A stretch of 64,000 bases of DNA, taken from NCBI GenBank assembly GCA_003184365.1, contig NKYR01000092.1, positions 1 to 64,000 of the forward strand, written 5' to 3'. Of this stretch, positions 21,971-31,263 are shown piece after piece. The DNA is from Evernia prunastri (lineage: Eukaryota; Ascomycota; Lecanoromycetes; Lecanorales; Parmeliaceae). The notes below the pieces were generated by a model. That model worked only from the letters and a program-made list of their open reading frames with translations. It was not told where the DNA came from and made no database searches. The stretch's first letter is position 1; the number at the start of each line of letters is the position of its first letter. Both the position numbers and the translations under genes were made by a program.

Positions 21971-24922
21971 TTACAACCCTCTCTCTTTTAACACGCTCCT
22001 CAGCTTCTTTTGAAATTGATGCACATGGTCAGGATTCATCATCGTGTAATGCGCGCCATCAACATCATGAAAGCGCGGTTTCGTTCGAGAAAAGCTTTCC
22101 CAGTGGCAAAGGTGGTTCTTGTACCATTCCACTTTGTTCTTCGCGATTCCCGCCAGAGGCACTGCCATGAATACGTCAATACTAGCAACAGAACCGGTAG
22201 GCTCGTAATTGCGTGCTGCTTGCTGCATAGCGTGGGCCAACGATGCCCACCTGGCTAATTTTTGTCTTGACAAAGACAAGTCTTCCAGGCGAGCTTCCGA
22301 GGCAGACTGCATGACTGTATTAAGTACCTTGTCACGACTTTCCTCTGCATGCATGGCCACGGATATTTCGCGCGCACCATCCTCGGCGATCAGATCCAGA
22401 AAATAGGACAGATTGAGCAGCGCTTCTGTCCAATCTAATTGCTCCATACGGCTCTTGATGTGGGGTGGAAGGTTGAACGAACCAAAGAAGCGGACTTCGT
22501 CGCCTTGGATCTCCAAAATCTTACTTATCTCGAACGCTAACATGGCACCGAAAGAGTACCCGGCAATAGCATAGGGTCCGTTTGGTTGGACCATCTTGAT
22601 GCGCTGATGGTACGTCGAAATCACTTCCGAGGTAGACCCAAAGAATGTCTCTCCCTCTTCAAAGCCTCTGGCTCGGAGAGCATAAACCGGCCGATCTGTG
22701 ATATACTTGCTAAGATTGAGGAATACCAACACCTCTCCAACACCCGGATGCACCAGCCATAGTGGGACCTTATTTCCATGAGCTTGCAAGGTGACTACAG
22801 GATTATACACTGGCTTTTCGGAAGCTTTCAGAGCGCTGGCTAGACTCCGGATGGTAGGGTTGTTAAGCACTAGTCCTAAGGGGATCTCCGTATCTAATGC
22901 AAGACGCTCTTGCAGTTTCTTCGCGAATCCAATAAGGTCCATTGAAGTAACTCCAAGGTCAAAAACGCTGCTGCCAACCCCTACTTCCTCGGCAGGCAGC
23001 TTAAAGCGCGCAACAAACACCTCCAGTACCTGCGCCTCGAGATTTGTCGACGGGTTTTCTTGCCTGGCTGACTTCTTTTTATGTTCTCGAATGATCTTCT
23101 TATTCGCGGTTTGACTTTCTGCGAAGACACCACTTCCGAATGCGTCTCGTGTCTTGGCTCTTGAAATTTTACCCAGAGACGATTTAGGCAGTTGAGATTG
23201 CTCCAACGGAACAATCTCATACGGTTTGACACCAAGGATCATGCCACATACTTTGGTAATAGCATCCGCCGTTTCTGAGAGAGCTCTGCCGTCTTGTGGA
23301 TCAAACGTTGGGAGGTACAAGACGCACACGGACTCTGTGTCTGAGTTTTCCGGTCGATAGGAAAAGACAACATTATACGAAGCAGTCATACCGGGAATCA
23401 GTGCTTCCTCTAGCGCTGCTTCTAATTCTTGAGGGAAATATTTGACGCCGTTGATAATGATGTTTTCCTTGACCCTGCCAACGAGGCTGAGAAAGCCATT
23501 TGCGTCTATCATGGCCCTGTCTCCTGTAATGAACCAGCCATCATCGGTAAAAGCATCAAGGGTTGCCTGTTTGTTATTATAATACTTGGGAAATACCACA
23601 GGTCCATAGAGCTGAAGATCTCCAATTTCATCGACAGCCGCCTTGGTCCCGCCGTCGTCTATGACGCGCATCTCGATCCCAGGCATACAGGAGCCCAGAG
23701 CAGCGAACTCAAGACGGTGTGTCAAGTCGTATGTAGGACAAAGTTTATGATAGATCGAGCCTGCGCACGTCTCAGTCATGCCGAAGCCTGGTCTTATGAC
23801 ATTCCGATCTTTTGTGACACCGAAATGATGTAGATGCTTTTCAAGGGCCCTGCATGTTTCCACGACTACGGCTTCTCCACCTGTTTGAATAATCTTTAGA
23901 CATGACAAATCAAATTCTCGAATTGAGTGTTGAAAACTTAGGGCGTCCAAGCTACGCTTCAGGGCCGCAAGGAAGAAGTTCGGCGCAAAGGTATAAGTCA
24001 CCCGATGCTTGTGAATTAAGTCGAGAAAATACAGAGGGTCCATCAGCAAATCAGCCGCCTGAACATGTACCTGTTCGGCACCCACACTCGTTGCATGCAA
24101 GTGCACTTCTGCTAAACCCGCTACGTGGTCCAAGCCAATCCAATTGAGGAAGACGTCGCTATTTGTGGTCTCGTTGTATTCTGTTTTTCCTCTCAGAGCA
24201 GTAAGGAGCTGTCCGTGAGTGAGACTCACGGCTTTTGCGTTGCCGGTGCTGCCCGAAGTCAACATGAGCACCGCTGGATCGTCACGCTGTTTTCTGGGGC
24301 AAAATTTCTTGCCATGAGGCTGTCCATCGCTGTTACCGACTTTAAGACTTTCGACGGTCCGAACGTTCAGCTGTTTTAATTCAAGAAAGTCGGGGACTAG
24401 GTTTGCCGCCGTCAAAATGATCGGGTTTTCGAGGAGTTGATGCACATGCATGAGATGCTTTCCCCGTTGATTGACGTCGTTGACAGTCGGTGGAGACATC
24501 GCTGGAAGAAAACCTGCGGCAATAGCAGCCCAGAACCACTCAATACTTTCTGAATGCTGATTGAAATGAAGCAACATTGTCGAATCAGATGCAATGCTGT
24601 AAATCGCATGGAGTGCCTCTGCATTCTTTTGCGCCCGTATGAAGAGATCCTGGTAGGAGAATCTGCTGGGATTCAATTCTCCAGGAGGGTAAATCGTGAC
24701 CATAGCATTGGAGGTAGCACCAGCCGTCTCAAGCAATTGGTAGAGATTGGTTAACGGTTCCTTTGTCGCGTTTGCAGAATCGATTCGCCTATTTTTTTGC
24801 TGTTTTCTAAAATCCTCGTCACCATTTTGGTCAGAAGCACATTCGTAGCCTGTAGACAAAGGAGGGAGATCCGTGCTAGCCATACTTGCGTGCAAGAATG
24901 GGGCAGCATAGAGAGCAGGCAT
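21971..24922 (-). CDS. A-T-TE NRPS-like synthetase (aryl-alpha-keto-acid quinone/furanone synthetase family)
   Basis: A single intronless 984-codon frame, 983 residues. Domain order is adenylation (~40-600), thiolation (~625-700), thioesterase (~720-983). Adenylation motifs: LMLTSGSTGNAKAVSLTHGQ (~220), FGMTETCAG (~380), DGWFITGDRA (~465), GRVKENIIINGVKY, and LPKSSLGKISR with the catalytic Lys near 580. The phosphopantetheine Ser is Ser660 in DLGVTSMDLI. The thioesterase shows VHPGVGEVLVFLNLSKYI, Ser790 in the nucleophile elbow GYSFG, and His958 in VDGAHYTMMNP. This architecture, together with FLNWIGLDHVAGL in the adenylation domain, is that of TdiA, AtrA, MicA, BtyA and ApvA, which activate indole- or phenylpyruvate-type acids and dimerise them. 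There is no condensation domain. Product not predictable. Translation could also start at Met14. Neighbours are two OMTs, a reductase and an acyltransferase. Confidence 0.95.
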   Translation of the reverse strand: MPALYAAPFLHASMASTDLPPLSTGYECASDQNGDEDFRKQQKNRRIDSANATKEPLTNLYQLLETAGATSNAMVTIYPPGELNPSRFSYQDLFIRAQKNAEALHAIYSIASDSTMLLHFNQHSESIEWFWAAIAAGFLPAMSPPTVNDVNQRGKHLMHVHQLLENPIILTAANLVPDFLELKQLNVRTVESLKVGNSDGQPHGKKFCPRKQRDDPAVLMLTSGSTGNAKAVSLTHGQLLTALRGKTEYNETTNSDVFLNWIGLDHVAGLAEVHLHATSVGAEQVHVQAADLLMDPLYFLDLIHKHRVTYTFAPNFFLAALKRSLDALSFQHSIREFDLSCLKIIQTGGEAVVVETCRALEKHLHHFGVTKDRNVIRPGFGMTETCAGSIYHKLCPTYDLTHRLEFAALGSCMPGIEMRVIDDGGTKAAVDEIGDLQLYGPVVFPKYYNNKQATLDAFTDDGWFITGDRAMIDANGFLSLVGRVKENIIINGVKYFPQELEAALEEALIPGMTASYNVVFSYRPENSDTESVCVLYLPTFDPQDGRALSETADAITKVCGMILGVKPYEIVPLEQSQLPKSSLGKISRAKTRDAFGSGVFAESQTANKKIIREHKKKSARQENPSTNLEAQVLEVFVARFKLPAEEVGVGSSVFDLGVTSMDLIGFAKKLQERLALDTEIPLGLVLNNPTIRSLASALKASEKPVYNPVVTLQAHGNKVPLWLVHPGVGEVLVFLNLSKYITDRPVYALRARGFEEGETFFGSTSEVISTYHQRIKMVQPNGPYAIAGYSFGAMLAFEISKILEIQGDEVRFFGSFNLPPHIKSRMEQLDWTEALLNLSYFLDLIAEDGAREISVAMHAEESRDKVLNTVMQSASEARLEDLSLSRQKLARWASLAHAMQQAARNYEPTGSVASIDVFMAVPLAGIAKNKVEWYKNHLCHWESFSRTKPRFHDVDGAHYTMMNPDHVHQFQKKLRSVLKERGL

Positions 24923-25151
24923 GGAGAAGATTCTTGCGGATGGCAGAGGTAGCGATTATGGATATTGGAACGAGGAGTCCACAGATCTAGGATATATGAT
25001 TACGATAGTATCTAAAATTAGCTATCTCTCCCAAAACTTACAAATCTGATGCAACAAAGTAGGCATGTACTGCGTTCTGTGGCTTTAATACTCCTGTCAT
25101 CTGCACATCACCGCCACGTAGCAGGATTCTGGGAGCCTACAAGACATTGTA

Positions 25152-25165
25152 CTAAAATATTGTAG
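25152..25165. promoter_or_regulatory. Near-copy of the OMT-A palindromic motif
   Basis: CTAAAATATTGTAG differs at one position from the perfect palindrome at 19572-19585 and lies about 230 bp upstream of the synthetase start. In both places a GCGC lies within a few bases of the conserved half-site (read on the appropriate strand). A regulatory role is inferred only. Confidence 0.3.
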
Positions 25166-26162
25166 GCGCTATTCTATCACATACGTATGCTTGAGGGGTG
25201 AGGTGATCGCACTCGTGTACAATGAGGGTTAGATCACTGCGCGCATCGTTCGGGTACTTCTTCATCACGATGCAGCTTTTAAAGTCCTTTCATACGTATA
25301 ATATGAGTGGCCACACAGAAATGCAGAACGCAGACTGCTGTTTCAGCCCTGCATAAGCGGTAACGCGGCTCATTATGGTAATCTATTGCCTTCATGCAAT
25401 CACATACTTGTAACCTTTTGATACATATGAGCCCCCTCGAGTGTCTGCGGTCGTCTGGATGACATGTGCACTAGGTAGGACGTACCATTACGTGAGGATC
25501 TCTCGACTGCCATTAAAACACGACTACTGTATTCCGCCCACTGGGCAATATCCCACTAATCTATGGACAAACACCTCAGTGTATCGGGTTTGAAACACAT
25601 GCGAAGATGTCAAGGATCCCCTAATGCAAGTCAGAGTTGCAATCTTCTGAAATTTTACGACTCGGGCAACAGATCCGATTGGCCCGTTAGTCCAGGTGCG
25701 AAGGATTTCACTGTACGTGTCAAAGTCGCTACATAGAATCAAGTCTCACAAAGAACGACTGCGGCTTACGGTAAGCATGAGGTATTTTCTGCAATGTAGA
25801 TCAACGCTGGTGCAAGGAAAATGACAGAAAACGGCGAGAGACGGCTCCGACTGCCTATAGTAGGTAAAGATGCGAGCGGGTTTTTCCGATGCAGGTGAAG
25901 GTGGCTGAGCCAAAGCCGCGAACGGTCGATCTGAGGGGTTTGACCAGAAAATTAAGAGCTTTGAGAGATACCAATCGCTACTTCCTCCAGACATTGATCA
26001 CATTCGCAGCTTGCAAATGACCAGCTCTGTGCCAGCGTGCTCGCTTCTTTACCTAGTGCCTTTCATGCACTCCATGCATATGCATATTTTCCTAGTACAT
26101 TCCATGCATATTCCAGCATGTTTGTTCACGATTGTATTCATGTAGCTAGCCACTCTTTGTCC

Positions 26163-26187
26163 CCATCAGCCATCTCATGGCTGATGG
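26163..26187. repeat. Short perfect inverted repeat
   Basis: Two 11-bp arms (CCATCAGCCAT and ATGGCTGATGG) flank a CTC loop, about 90 bp beyond the stop codon of the reductase gene. It could form a hairpin in RNA or be a dyad binding site. Function unknown. Confidence 0.6.
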
Positions 26188-26273
26188 CCCCATAGCTAGA
26201 CTCACTATGCACTCTCTATCACCACTGCTGTGCCCCGAAACAACAACTGCTGTAGTAGCTGAATGACAACTAA

Positions 26274-27467
26274 TCAACTTTTTTGATTCTCGAATCTCAG
26301 ACCGCTCTCGAGTCTTACGGCTCCATAGATACCTGATATGTCTCCAGAAGGCCCAACATGCCTTTGTACCATTTCCATATGCTTAGCACCCTGCTCATAT
26401 GCCTTCAACGACGTCCCAGATTGATGTGCTAACTCAAGTATTTCCGATGCTAGCCGTTGACATTCCCCAATCTGAACGAGAGGCTGTATAATATATGAGC
26501 GCCCAATTAGCATGCTGTCGAGAGAGACTATTGAAAGCTATAAATAGCTCACCTGCTTCTTGTAGTAATCACCAGAGCTCATCCGCTTCGAATAGATTTG
26601 GTAAGGGCCACCAAATACCGTGCTGATACAGTTGTCTAAAGTTTCGATCTTCAATCCGGTCTTCTCTGCAAGCACTTGCATCTCTGCAACTGTCTCGATC
26701 AAATTGACTATGTATACATTACCAATGACCTTAAGAAGGGACGCTTCGCCGGGTTCTTGATTGCTCAAATCTACCATGGCTCGACCGATACTGATGGATG
26801 TCAATGAGTCGAATTAGGGTTGGCTTCACTGAGCCTTAGAAGCTGTCATCGATGACAACGCAAGAAGACTTACACGCCGGTGCAATAAGGTTTGACACGT
26901 TCTACCTGCTCCAATTTGCCAGCGGGGACGCATGTAAGCAAGCCTTTCTCAGCCATTTGTGGCTCGCCAAACACTGGATATTTGGATCCGAGTCAGATCG
27001 TTTGCTGGTGCTCAGCTTCCACATACCATCCATACCTGGCATCGCGACGAACTCTGCTCCAGCCTGTTCTACTTTTCTCCCAAGCTCGTTCGTGTGGTCG
27101 CGATGAGTCGTCGAGCACTCAACAAACAGTTTGCCGGCAACTTCACCGACCAAGATCTGATCGAATGTCTCATTCACTGCGTTGGCGTCCGTGAGACATG
27201 AAAAGATGATGTCGGACTTGGAAATAGCTTCAATAAGGGTGTGCGCGACGATCGAGTGACCGATACGGGCGCTGAGTGCTGTTGCACGGCTGGTCGTACG
27301 GTTATAGAGGAGGAGCGGATTCGCAAGATCTCCTTTTTGTACAAGGTTTTTGCACATGGCCTGTTGTCAACATTCCTGTTAGAAACAGCAAATTGCTTGG
27401 GGTTTCGAAATGAGCAATATACCTGCCCCATGTTGCCTAAACCGAGGAATGCTAGTTGGGGCGCCAT
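26274..27467 (-). CDS. NAD(P)-binding 6-PGDH/3-hydroxyisobutyrate-dehydrogenase-like reductase
   Basis: The model is complement(26274-26483, 26553-26790, 26874-26973, 27036-27360, 27423-27467); five exons, 305 residues. It is a beta-hydroxyacid dehydrogenase-fold oxidoreductase. The N-terminal Rossmann motif is LAFLGLGNMGQ. ECSTTHRDHTNELGRK carries the substrate-loop STT, PVFGEPQMAEKG corresponds to the family PVxGxPxxAxxG, and the catalytic Lys sits in GEASLLKVIGN. The C-terminal half is the helical dimerisation domain. Length is typical (~300). The substrate may be a small 3-hydroxyacid or a glyoxylate/succinic-semialdehyde-like carbonyl. Because it sits between the synthetase and OMT-B it may reduce a pathway intermediate, but such genes are also common housekeeping enzymes. 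Confidence 0.9.
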
Positions 27468-28410
27468 CCGTGGCACCTGAGGAAGGAAGATGGCAAGGAT
27501 ATCACGTCGCACGCAATGATATGATAAATTTTCGGCAGCATCAAATATTACTGCTGAAATTCATATACAAAGAAAAAAGATTGATTGATTGATTGATTGA
27601 TTGATCATACGCCTGTCTCTAGCTCTAAAGTAGCTGATCAGGAATTTCTGCGACACTCACGTAAAGCGCTAGAGACCTCATTAAGAGCTGATTAGCTCGC
27701 AAAGGAAACCGTTTAGAGCAAGCTCTGCTGAGACATTTACCCCTCTAGACAAAAACCTTCACTTATCTACCTAATTCTTCTATTCATCTCTGAGGTATGA
27801 GGTAAAGTATCGTGAGCCCTGAGGTCTTCTAACTCTAATTAGTGTCGAAATTTTTAGCCTTCAGGTAGTAGATATAGTGTACCGTCCTCTGTCTCTTCTC
27901 GAGTCTTCTTCTTCTTGGCTTGCTTGTTCTTCTTTCTCTTTTAAGGAGCTTTCTCCTCCTCCTTAGAAATCCCTAAGGATAAAGAATGGGTTAAGAATGG
28001 GCTGAAAAGAGACGCCGCTCTGTAAGAATGAAATGTTTGCGTAGTACCTACTTTGTGACCGACATCGCATCCAGCGTATTCTGCTCACTTTACGCACTCT
28101 GCATCATGCAGCTAACCAAGGCCGCAGTCTCATACGTCTTGTGGCTCGCTTATATTTTCAACAGCAGGGTTACATCATTGTCTCGCTTTCATCATCATCA
28201 TGATTCGCTACCTCTCACGTCTGTAAGAAACGAAAATCGTATTATACTTGTCGTCTGACCGATCAGCACTTTCGAAAAACACTAGTCCGTCCTGTTCAAG
28301 GATACACAATGCTTTTACTTAGCCGCTCTTTTAGATTTCTTACCTTTTTCTATAACCCGAGTACCACAATTCGTGATTGACAACTGATTCCAAAAGCCAG
28401 AATTGCCGAT
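27468..28410. other. Intergenic between divergent reductase and OMT-B
   Basis: About 940 bp with both promoters. It contains a (GATT)n microsatellite at about 27580-27605 and CT-rich tracts around 27890-27965. No gene is supported. Confidence 0.6.
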
Positions 28411-29924
28411 ATGCTATCCTGCGAAGTGCTCTCCTTGATAAGACAAGTGAACTCTTGTGCCAATGTTTGTCAGAACGACAATGAGAATCCAAATGCAAAA
28501 GCGGAATTGCTTGCTACTTGCAAGAAGCTGACGGCAGAATTAGAATCGCCTTTCGAGGCTGTTAGGAGATTTTCGTTTCAGGTATGTCTCTAAACCAGAA
28601 ATGTTTTTCGTCGGCATTGGAAGTGTTCCTTCAAAAAGGATCGGCGACACTTGTGCTTTATCGTACTGGACTCCTTGGCCTAACCTTGTACATCCATGAG
28701 TTTCCACTGTAAAGCTGAAGGAATTGTTCGACTAATAATGCCAAGCCATATGAGACTCTTGTGCTTAGAATAGCTGTTCAGCTGAAGCTCCTAGATGCTT
28801 TCAAAGACAGAGAAGACATGACCGCGCTAGATTTGGCCCTTTCAACTGGAGCTGATCGGCTGCTCATAGGTTAGCGTTCTCTTACCGTTTGCGAATCATT
28901 AGGGAACCACGAACCCAACACTCACCTTTTAAATGATAGTACGTATCATGAGGGTCCTGTGCGCAATGAACGTGTTCGAAGAAAAGAACGTGGAAGTGTA
29001 TGCAGCAGGAAGAGTTGCAACAGCTTTCCGTGCTAGACCGTCTCTCTCAGACAACGTATCCACTCTGTTCGTCCTTCTACCTTCTATCACTCTTATTTTC
29101 ACCTGCACATAGAGCGCTCACTGTGACCCAGTTTCGATTTCGGCTTGAATGCGGCTGCCAAACTTCCCTCGTACCTAGAGAGGACTTCCTTTGCCAACCC
29201 AACGCGCTCTGCTAACGGTAACGGGCTCTGGCAGTATGCATTCGATACCTCACTCGATTTCTGGGCTTGGCTGGAAGAAAACCCGGAGCGAGCTCGCGCG
29301 TTCAACTCCAGCATGATTGCTCGTCGCCAGGCCAGCGCTGACCATGCGTGGTACAAAAGCTATCCAGTCTCGGAAAACCTATGCTCGGCCATGTCACCGG
29401 ACTCAGACGAGGTACTCATGGTCGACATCGGCGGTGGGTGGGGCCAAGACTTACTTGCCTTCCGCTCCGCATTCCCCTCCACCCCAGGCCGTCTCCTATT
29501 GCAAGACCAAGCGCATACGCTGGCCGAAGCTGACGATGAGAGTCTTAGACTGGGAAGAATCGAGACGATCCCGCACAACTTTTTCGACCCCCAACCTGTG
29601 AAAGATGCTCGAGCGTATTACTTCCATCATGTCTTCCATGACTGGCCGGATGCTGAGTGCAAAGCCATTTTGAAGCAGACGGTTGCCGCCATGGCCCCGG
29701 ATGGGCGGAGCAGACTGCTTATTGTTGAAGACGCGTTACCGGATATGAGAGTGTCGAGTTATCTGGGATTGAGAGACATGCACATGATGACGCTTTTTGG
29801 GAGTATGGAACGAAATCAGAGCCAGTGGAGGGAACTGCTGGGCCAGGTGGGATTGCAGATCGTTAAGATATGGGAACTAGGGCCAAACTCTGAGAACTTG
29901 ATCGAAGCCGTCCTAAGGCAATAA
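28411..29924 (+). CDS. O-methyltransferase B (SAM-dependent, COMT-like)
   Basis: Exons 28411-28581, 28746-28869, 28940-29066, 29132-29924; 404 residues; introns of 164, 70 and 65 nt in phases 0, 1 and 2. It is a paralogue of OMT-A at 20.0 kb. It keeps the dimerisation region (AVQLKLLDAFKDREDMTALD), SAM motif VDIGGGWGQDLLAF, LLLQDQAHTL, IPHNFFDPQPVKDARAY, and catalytic-His segment HHVFHDWPDAECKA. The C-terminal EAVLRQ parallels EAVLKK in OMT-A. Intron 3 uses a GTTCGT donor, chosen because it joins smoothly to FDFGLNAAAKLPSYL. Together with OMT-A it suggests two methylations in the proposed pathway, with distinct regiospecificity likely given the sequence divergence. It is the right-hand boundary of the cluster as I see it. 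Confidence 0.88.
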
Positions 29925-31263
29925 TTTGGGGGTCATCTACCACTCATGACGATGTAGCACTCCCAACCTCACTCGAGTATCTCGGTCTACTTCTTTCCTT
30001 ACTTAGGAGATAACTATCAGGATCGTTGAAGTATTCGTGTCGTTGAAGTATTCGTGAACTAGGATATGAGAATGACCAAGACGCCCAATCTAATGACATC
30101 AACGAACCCTCACGGAACTTCCCAGCGCCCTCGGAGGATAGACGGCCTATAGGATTCAGCTCGGCGATTTGATGACGTGAGATCACCGCCCGTGTGAGGC
30201 CAAGTGACAACGCGTACCGCACAATTGAAGCACAGCTTGTGTCGAGATTCGAATGTTTGCTCCTCGCCAATGATCATTGCATTGCCTCAAAGTGACCCTG
30301 AATCGCCCATTTCTCCACCCCTTTCCAAACCCGTCAAAAGTCCGCTTATCAGCCTACCTGCACCGACCGCCCACTCAGAGCTTGAAAGATGCACGCCGCA
30401 GCGTGATGCTACCTTCGGCTAGAGTCAAAACGCTATCCAATCATCATCAAGCTGCGCGCACATGATCCATTCCAAGTTTCTTATTTAGCACTAACAGGGA
30501 GACAAGCAGGTGAAGATGATCTGTAGTCCTGACATTCACGCCCAAATATCGGGGCGGAGGACTACTCTTTCATGACTTGGGAATTAACTCATTTTTCTCC
30601 TTGGCCGGGTAGCTGCGTGCTCCACCGCCTCCCGAGCCGACAGCACCGGTGATGACGATGGATCCACGGCCGAAGTATTACACCCGAGGCATACTGTGAG
30701 AGACCCAGTGACCTTCCGCTTCCCTGACCGCTCAAAGGAGCCGGAAGAATTCGTGTTGAGTGACATGGCAATGAATGTGCAAAAGGGTATAATGACGAAG
30801 AATGCTTTCTTAGCGGGGTTGAGCAAAGGATTCGGAGCTTTGCAAACATCGGTGGGTTTGAGAGGTACAGCGATAAATGGATTTGAGATAGCCTTCCTCC
30901 TTCACGCATTAGCTCTCTCAGCAGTTATCTTGCAGTTCAAGCATTTGTTGCCATAACGACAGAGTGTAGGCTTTCCAGGTAAAGATCGTCGGGCTTCAGA
31001 AGCCTCACAGTCCGCTATTATCATTTATCAAGCAGTAAATTACCTACCTGTTCAACTGTTAGGCAGTAGTGGGGATGGGCGCAAGGGCATTAGAAGGCTT
31101 GAGTTGTTGATATTGCTTATCTTATCTTAGCGTCACCACTTTACGCGTACGCGCTAAATGCGCGTTCAGAAAAACATATCAAAACGCCTACTCCCTCTCT
31201 TTGTTTGCATTACACCCAGGTTACCAAACTCCGACCTGCATACTCCCCCAAAATTCTCCGACG
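29925..31263. other. Intergenic between OMT-B and RNR1
   Basis: 1.3 kb. Short open frames at 30584-30909 (minus) and 30696-30956 (plus) overlap each other and have no recognisable family. AT-rich sequence with TTACGCGTACGCGCTAAATG at 31141-31160 precedes RNR1; its ACGCGT is an MCB-like (MBF) box about 120 bp upstream of the start, fitting S-phase control of ribonucleotide reductase by analogy with yeast. Confidence 0.5.
31142..31155. promoter_or_regulatory. MCB-like ACGCGT element upstream of RNR1
   Basis: TACGCGTACGCGCT includes the hexamer ACGCGT and a second overlapping ACGCG about 115 bp upstream of the RNR1 start codon. In yeasts MBF binds ACGCGT in promoters of S-phase genes including ribonucleotide reductase. 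Position and gene identity fit; binding here is inferred. Confidence 0.5.

Larger units (their letters stand above)
24923..26273. other. Intergenic upstream of the synthetase
   Basis: 1.35 kb containing the synthetase promoter and the 3' flank of the reductase. It holds near matches of the two OMT-A promoter motifs (25152-25165 and 25410-25428) and an inverted repeat at 26163-26187. Minus-strand open frames at 25524-25742 and 25746-25994 show no family and are not called. Confidence 0.6.

Noticed and set aside
21971..24922. Possibility that the A-T-TE protein is an acyl-CoA ligase or canonical NRPS
   Set aside because: The complete A-T-TE order with carrier Ser660 and TE triad residues, and no condensation domain, fits the NRPS-like quinone/furanone synthetases instead.
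25524..25994. Two adjacent minus-strand ORFs between synthetase and reductase
   Set aside because: No conserved pattern; they could not be joined into a sensible intron model.
30584..30956. Overlapping small ORFs on both strands upstream of RNR1
   Set aside because: Mutually overlapping, no motif, no supportable start or neighbour logic.
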